Under the pieces are notes generated by a model. It saw only the letters and a program-made list of their open reading frames with translations. It was not told where the DNA came from and did not search any database. Of a stretch of 64,000 nt of DNA, positions 60,869 to 64,000 are shown piece by piece; the first letter of the stretch is position 1; the number at the start of each line of letters is the position of its first letter. Origin of the DNA: CAVRXT01 sp963725655 (lineage in GTDB: Bacteria; Acidobacteriota; Terriglobia; Acidiferrales; UBA7541); assembly GCA_963725655.1 (NCBI GenBank), contig CAVRYY010000003.1:496001-560000 (forward strand), read 5' to 3'. The position numbers and the translations under genes are program-made.

Positions 60869-61732
60869 ATGGACGTTCCGGTATTCGCGTGCTTCCTGGC
60901 TGGTTTGGTGTCGTTTCTCTCCCCGTGCGTTCTGCCTCTTGTGCCCGGATACATCTCGATGCTCTCGGGAATCGGGCTCGAGCAACTCAAAGAAGGGCAG
61001 GTCGCACGCGGCACGCTCTTCGGCAGCGCCCTGGCATTCGTCGCCGGTTTCTCCATCGTCTTCATTTCGTTTGGCGCTTCCGCCAGCGCCGTCGGCGGCT
61101 TCTTACTCCGCAATCGCAACCTGCTCGCGCCGGTGGCTGGCGCGCTGATCATTCTTTTCGGCCTGCACCTGGTGGGCTGGCTGATCAAGCTTTCGGCGCG
61201 CGTGGGCGCGATCGCCGGCGCGGTGTTCGTGCTGGCCGGAATATTCTTCATCTACCGGCCCGAGATTCTGCCGCGCATCCTCAAGCCCATCCATTTTTTT
61301 GCCGCGGCGTTCATTTGTATTGCCGGGCCGTACTTTTCGCAGTGGATGAACCGCGACGTGCACTTCCGCAACGTGGGCGGCCGGCCCGGCCTGGTCAGCG
61401 GATTTCTGCTCGGATTCGCTTTTGCCTTTGGATGGACTCCCTGCATTGGACCCATCCTCACCAGCGTGCTGCTGATCGCCTCCACTCGCGATTCGATCGG
61501 CCAGGGCGTGTTTCTGCTAAGCGTCTACTCCGCCGGGCTGGCCATTCCTTTTCTGCTGACCGCCATCGGCATCGCGCAATTCCTGCGCTTCTACGGAAAA
61601 TTTCGCAGGCACATTCACATGGTGGAAGTTTGCAGCGGGGTGCTGCTGCTGCTGATCGGCGGCCTGGTTTTCGTGAACCGCCTGACATGGCTTTCAGGTA
61701 AACTGACATTTCTGAACCGCTTTACCCTGTAA
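60869..61732 (+). CDS. ccdA: Cytochrome c biogenesis / thiol transporter CcdA
   Basis: 287 residues from the ATG at 60869 (AGAGG upstream). Polytopic membrane protein with the CcdA/DsbD-beta pattern: LAGLVSFLSPCVLPLVPGY (first Cys), ALAFVAGFSIVFISFG and a second conserved Cys in FGWTPCIGPIL, then the repeated membrane segments. The two cysteines carry electrons across the membrane from cytoplasmic thioredoxin to periplasmic thiol proteins. It is followed by a TlpA-type lipoprotein with one base of overlap at its first ATG, a normal pair for apocytochrome c reduction. Confidence 0.94.
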   Translation: MDVPVFACFLAGLVSFLSPCVLPLVPGYISMLSGIGLEQLKEGQVARGTLFGSALAFVAGFSIVFISFGASASAVGGFLLRNRNLLAPVAGALIILFGLHLVGWLIKLSARVGAIAGAVFVLAGIFFIYRPEILPRILKPIHFFAAAFICIAGPYFSQWMNRDVHFRNVGGRPGLVSGFLLGFAFAFGWTPCIGPILTSVLLIASTRDSIGQGVFLLSVYSAGLAIPFLLTAIGIAQFLRFYGKFRRHIHMVEVCSGVLLLLIGGLVFVNRLTWLSGKLTFLNRFTL

Positions 61733-61746
61733 TGGGAGCATCCCGA

Positions 61747-62316
61747 ATGAAGGCCTCTCCAAGATTTGTGGTGTTTATTTTCGCGCTGGCGATTGCGGTC
61801 GCTGCGTTGCCCGGATGCAATTCGCTGAAAGGCAGCAGCAAGCCCGCCGGTGCGGAGGCTAAGGCGGATACCGGCAGCCATCCCGCTGAGCCGGTCGTCA
61901 CGTTCAAGGATTTGCAGGGAAAAGACGTGACCCTCGACAGCCTGAAAGGCAAAGTGGTGCTGGTGAATTTTTGGGCCACCTGGTGCGATCCCTGCCGCGC
62001 GGAAATTCCCGATCTGATCGATTTTCAGAATAAATATTCCGCCAAGGGATTCACGGTTTTAGGCGTGGCCATGGACGAAGAAGGCAAAAGCGTGGTCGAG
62101 CCATTCGTCCAGAAAGAGCAATTCGACGTCCAGGGGCAGAAACTCACCATGAACTATCCCATCGTCCTCGGCGATGACGACATCGCCGCCAAGTTCGGCG
62201 GCATGCTCGGATACCCCACCAGCTGGTTCATTTCCCGCGATGGCAAGATGATGAAGCACGTCATTGGCGGCATCACCGCCGGCGAGCTCGAAAAAGAAAT
62301 TCAATCTTTGCTCTAG
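61747..62316 (+). CDS. TlpA-type thioredoxin lipoprotein
   Basis: 189 residues from the ATG at 61747 with GGGAG about 8 bases upstream; an ATG at 61732 overlaps the ccdA stop. Lipobox LPGC (Cys24) marks membrane anchoring. Thioredoxin fold with active site WATWCDPC (Cys80, Cys83), then FTVLGVAMDEEGK and cis-Pro in GYPTSWF. It should pass electrons from CcdA to substrates such as apocytochrome c or other oxidised periplasmic thiols. Nearest to the c-cytochrome cluster only by genome neighbourhood of about 15 kb, so the link is inferred. Confidence 0.92.
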   Translation: MKASPRFVVFIFALAIAVAALPGCNSLKGSSKPAGAEAKADTGSHPAEPVVTFKDLQGKDVTLDSLKGKVVLVNFWATWCDPCRAEIPDLIDFQNKYSAKGFTVLGVAMDEEGKSVVEPFVQKEQFDVQGQKLTMNYPIVLGDDDIAAKFGGMLGYPTSWFISRDGKMMKHVIGGITAGELEKEIQSLL

Positions 62317-62374
62317 CCCGGCCGGGCGGCGCGAGTTGCGCGCCCGCATTCCCAGGGAGTAACCTGCATCCACC

Positions 62375-62704
62375 ATGGAAGAACGCGAATTTCAAAAGCA
62401 ATCCGACGCCGCACTGGAAGATTTGCGGGAACGCCTGCTGAATCTTAGCGATCACCACGTTTTCGAGGTGGAAGGCGGAAGTGGCAAGCTCGAAATTCAG
62501 TTTGAAGACGAGCACTCCACCCGTTTCGTCATTAGCCCGAATTCACCGGTGCGCCAGATTTGGATCTCCGCACTTACTACCAGCTTCAAACTGGGCTGGT
62601 CGGAGGCCGAAAAGGCGTTTGTGCTGGAAAAGACCGGCGAGACCCTCCCCGTCCTGATGGCGCGGATCATGTCGCAGCAGCTCGGCACCGCGGTGCAGGT
62701 GTAA
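62375..62704 (+). CDS. cyaY: Frataxin/CyaY-like iron-sulfur assembly protein
   Basis: 109 residues forming one frataxin domain: an acidic N-terminal helix (EFQKQSDAALEDLRERLLNLSD), HHVFEVEGGSGKLEIQFEDE, the strand SPVRQIWISALTTSFKLGWS, and a C-terminal helix LPVLMARIMSQQLG. Conserved Trp in RQIWIS and the acidic ridge on helix 1 are visible. It delivers iron or regulates the cysteine desulfurase in Fe-S assembly in the cytoplasm. No isc or suf gene is adjacent. Confidence 0.8.
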   Translation: MEEREFQKQSDAALEDLRERLLNLSDHHVFEVEGGSGKLEIQFEDEHSTRFVISPNSPVRQIWISALTTSFKLGWSEAEKAFVLEKTGETLPVLMARIMSQQLGTAVQV

Positions 62705-62735
62705 AAGCCGGCGCCGGCGATATCCACACTCGGAG

Positions 62736-62751
62736 TGTTTCACGTGAAACA
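62736..62751. promoter_or_regulatory. parS-type centromere site
   Basis: The 16 bases at 62736-62751 read TGTTTCACGTGAAACA, an exact copy of the conserved parS sequence bound by ParB. It is a perfect palindrome. It overlaps the start region of the next CDS, between its Shine-Dalgarno-like CGGAG and its first codons. parS sites usually lie near the chromosome origin, though no parA, parB or dnaA is in this window. Confidence 0.9.
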
Positions 62752-63352
62752 ACCAAGGACGGTGTTGCTGACGGCAATGATGATAGCGGCTGGGGCCTGC
62801 TCATTGGTGCCGGTCCTGGGACTGGCCGGTAGTTTTCCGTATCCGCAGGACGGCGGAGCATCGCAAGCGCTCGCCAATGCCGCGTCGCTGGTTAAGCCGC
62901 ACGTCTTCCTATCGGCGGCGCCGCAAGTCCGGGGATCGGCGTTTGAAATGGCAGTGGTTGTGGACATAGCTCCCGGCTATCACATGAATTCCCATAAGCC
63001 GCTGGACGAATTCCTGATTCCCACCACCCTCACCGCGCAAGCGCCGGCAGGGCTAAAGCCCGGCGAAGTGGCGTATCCCGCGGGAGAATTACGCACTTTT
63101 TCCTTTTCGCCCAACAAGCCGCTCTCGGTTTACTCCGCAAAAGCAACGTTCCGCCTGAAAATCGATGTGGCGGCCGACGCCGCGCTCGGGCCGCAGACGA
63201 TCCCGATGACGCTGCGCTATCAAGCCTGCAACGACACTTCCTGCCTGCCTCCGGTAAAGGTTGCGGTGAACGCCAAAGTGGAAATTGCCGCCGCCGGCAC
63301 GAAATCGCACGCAACCAATCCGGAACTCTTCCCCTCGGCCGCAAAACAGTAG
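62744..63352 (+). CDS. DsbD alpha-domain-like exported protein
   Basis: 202 residues. A GTG at 62744 has CGGAG about 8 bases upstream; the GTG at 62735 is in frame but has none. Signal peptide (KQPRTVLLTAMMIAAGACSLVPV). The mature part is a single DsbD-alpha-like domain: VVDIAPGYHMNSHKPLDEFL, VAYPAGELRTFSFS, AKATFRLKIDVAADA, and the CNDTSC pair in place of the redox CxxxxC. It may receive electrons from CcdA (60869), of which it is a near downstream neighbour. Its start overlaps a parS site, so ParB binding might affect its transcription. Confidence 0.85.
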   Translation: MKQPRTVLLTAMMIAAGACSLVPVLGLAGSFPYPQDGGASQALANAASLVKPHVFLSAAPQVRGSAFEMAVVVDIAPGYHMNSHKPLDEFLIPTTLTAQAPAGLKPGEVAYPAGELRTFSFSPNKPLSVYSAKATFRLKIDVAADAALGPQTIPMTLRYQACNDTSCLPPVKVAVNAKVEIAAAGTKSHATNPELFPSAAKQ

Positions 63353-63398
63353 TATTTCCCCGGAGATTTAGAAGCGAAGCGGTGACGGCGGGAACGAA

Positions 63399-63998
63399 TT
63401 AGATATGCAGAGGGCCGATCGGAATGGTCTGCGAGGCGATGATGAGTTCGCCGCGGAAGGTGGATTCCGCGGGCCGGCGGTTGAGCGCTTCTTCGGCGCA
63501 GATACGGACCACATCGTAATTATTGTTGGTTTCCGAGACGTGCGCGAGGATCAAGTACCGGGCTCGACCGTCGAAGTGTTCCGGATCGGCGAGATATTCA
63601 CTGACAATCGAATTTGAAAGGTGCCCGGTGCGGCTCATTACTCGCTGTTTGATGTGCCAGGGATACGGCCCCACCTTCAGCATCTCCAGGTCGTGGTTCG
63701 ATTCCAGGATCAGGCAGTCGCAATCCCGCAAATGCTGTTTGACCAGCTCCGGAAGATAGCCCAGATCGGTGACGATTCCCACTTTCGATCCGTTGGACCG
63801 GAAACTGAATCCGATAGGATCCACCGCATCATGGGGAATCGCGAACGGCGATATTTCGATGTCCCCGATCGTAAACCGCTGCCCCGGGCGGATAAATTCC
63901 ACCCGGCCCATTTTTTTTACGATTCCTTCGGTCAGCCCTTTCAGAATTTCGCGATGGGTTAGTTCGGTGAGGTAGGCGGTGGTTTTCCAGGAACGCGC
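63399..63998 (-). CDS. Metallo-beta-lactamase-fold hydrolase (YycJ-like), N-terminus outside window
   Basis: The reading frame is open to the right edge; visible residues begin before a Met at 63911 (TTAYLTELTHREILKGLTEG lies upstream of it, so that Met is internal). About 200 residues of the MBL-fold are seen: FTIGDIEISPFAIPHDAVDPIGF (metal-binding His and Asp), VGIVTDLGYLPELVKQHL, CDCLILESNHDLEMLKVGPYP, SRTGHLSN with His, and LAHVSETNNNYD. This fits the YycJ/WalJ-type group, often linked to DNA repair or cell-wall control. The main HxHxDH motif must lie beyond the edge. Confidence 0.87.
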   Translation of the reverse strand, partial: ARSWKTTAYLTELTHREILKGLTEGIVKKMGRVEFIRPGQRFTIGDIEISPFAIPHDAVDPIGFSFRSNGSKVGIVTDLGYLPELVKQHLRDCDCLILESNHDLEMLKVGPYPWHIKQRVMSRTGHLSNSIVSEYLADPEHFDGRARYLILAHVSETNNNYDVVRICAEEALNRRPAESTFRGELIIASQTIPIGPLHI

Positions 63999-64000
63999 GA

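Overview
The window looks like a high-GC chromosome segment from an Acidobacteriota member (Terriglobia-like). The inference rests on family content: two long MacB/FtsX-type orphan permeases of the acidobacterial 'ADOP' kind (3-2141 and 51000-53465), a 1151-residue Oar-like TonB receptor with a carboxypeptidase-regulatory N-terminus, a DUF2934 protein, a CadC-type winged-helix regulator, a tricorn-like protease, and PAP2/CDP-alcohol lipid genes. No rRNA, tRNA, CRISPR array, phage or intact insertion sequence was seen. The ORF at each edge is cut: the permease at the left lacks its N-terminus, and the metallo-beta-lactamase-fold protein at the right lacks its N-terminus.

Layout. 1-10 kb: permease, DUF2934, MgtC/DUF4010 membrane protein with a leaderless-looking promoter, Gly-rich exported protein, TonB receptor, winged-helix regulator and an aldose-epimerase-like protein. 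10-16 kb: FKBP isomerase, then a minus-strand archaic chaperone-usher pilus operon (SCPU pilin, chaperone, usher, SCPU subunit). 16-29 kb: M28 peptidase, two small cupins, a beta-barrel protein, YbjQ, a putative terminated leader RNA before typA, a tricorn-like protease and a Tat-exported oxalate-decarboxylase-like bicupin. 28-42 kb: a 47-residue membrane protein, a kinase-less KdpD, a DsbD-alpha/redoxin pair, a pseudouridine synthase, a membrane metallophosphoesterase, a CYCXC protein, a divergent polysaccharide deacetylase, a degenerate S41 protease, an RDD protein, LptD and a PNPOx-like protein.

42-47 kb is the most striking block. It holds a decaheme c-cytochrome, an MtrB/PioB-like outer-membrane barrel, a monoheme cytochrome c, a NapC/NirT-like membrane tetraheme cytochrome and a small membrane protein, all on one strand. 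Together these could form an electron path from the quinone pool through the periplasm and across the outer membrane. The block sits directly behind the remains of a zinc alcohol dehydrogenase gene that has been reduced to its two ends.

47-64 kb: a GNAT protein, a DUF2911/TPR protein, a GH32 fructan hydrolase, the second permease, soluble transhydrogenase, and a four-gene minus-strand lipid operon (CDP-alcohol phosphatidyltransferase, HAD phosphatase, PAP2 enzyme, fused membrane/spermidine-synthase-like protein). Then come CcdA, a TlpA-type lipoprotein, frataxin and a DsbD-alpha-like protein whose start overlaps an exact 16-bp parS centromere sequence. That parS suggests, but does not prove, that the segment lies in the origin-proximal part of the chromosome. 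The thiol-redox genes at 30 kb and 61 kb fit with supplying reductant for the c-type cytochromes.
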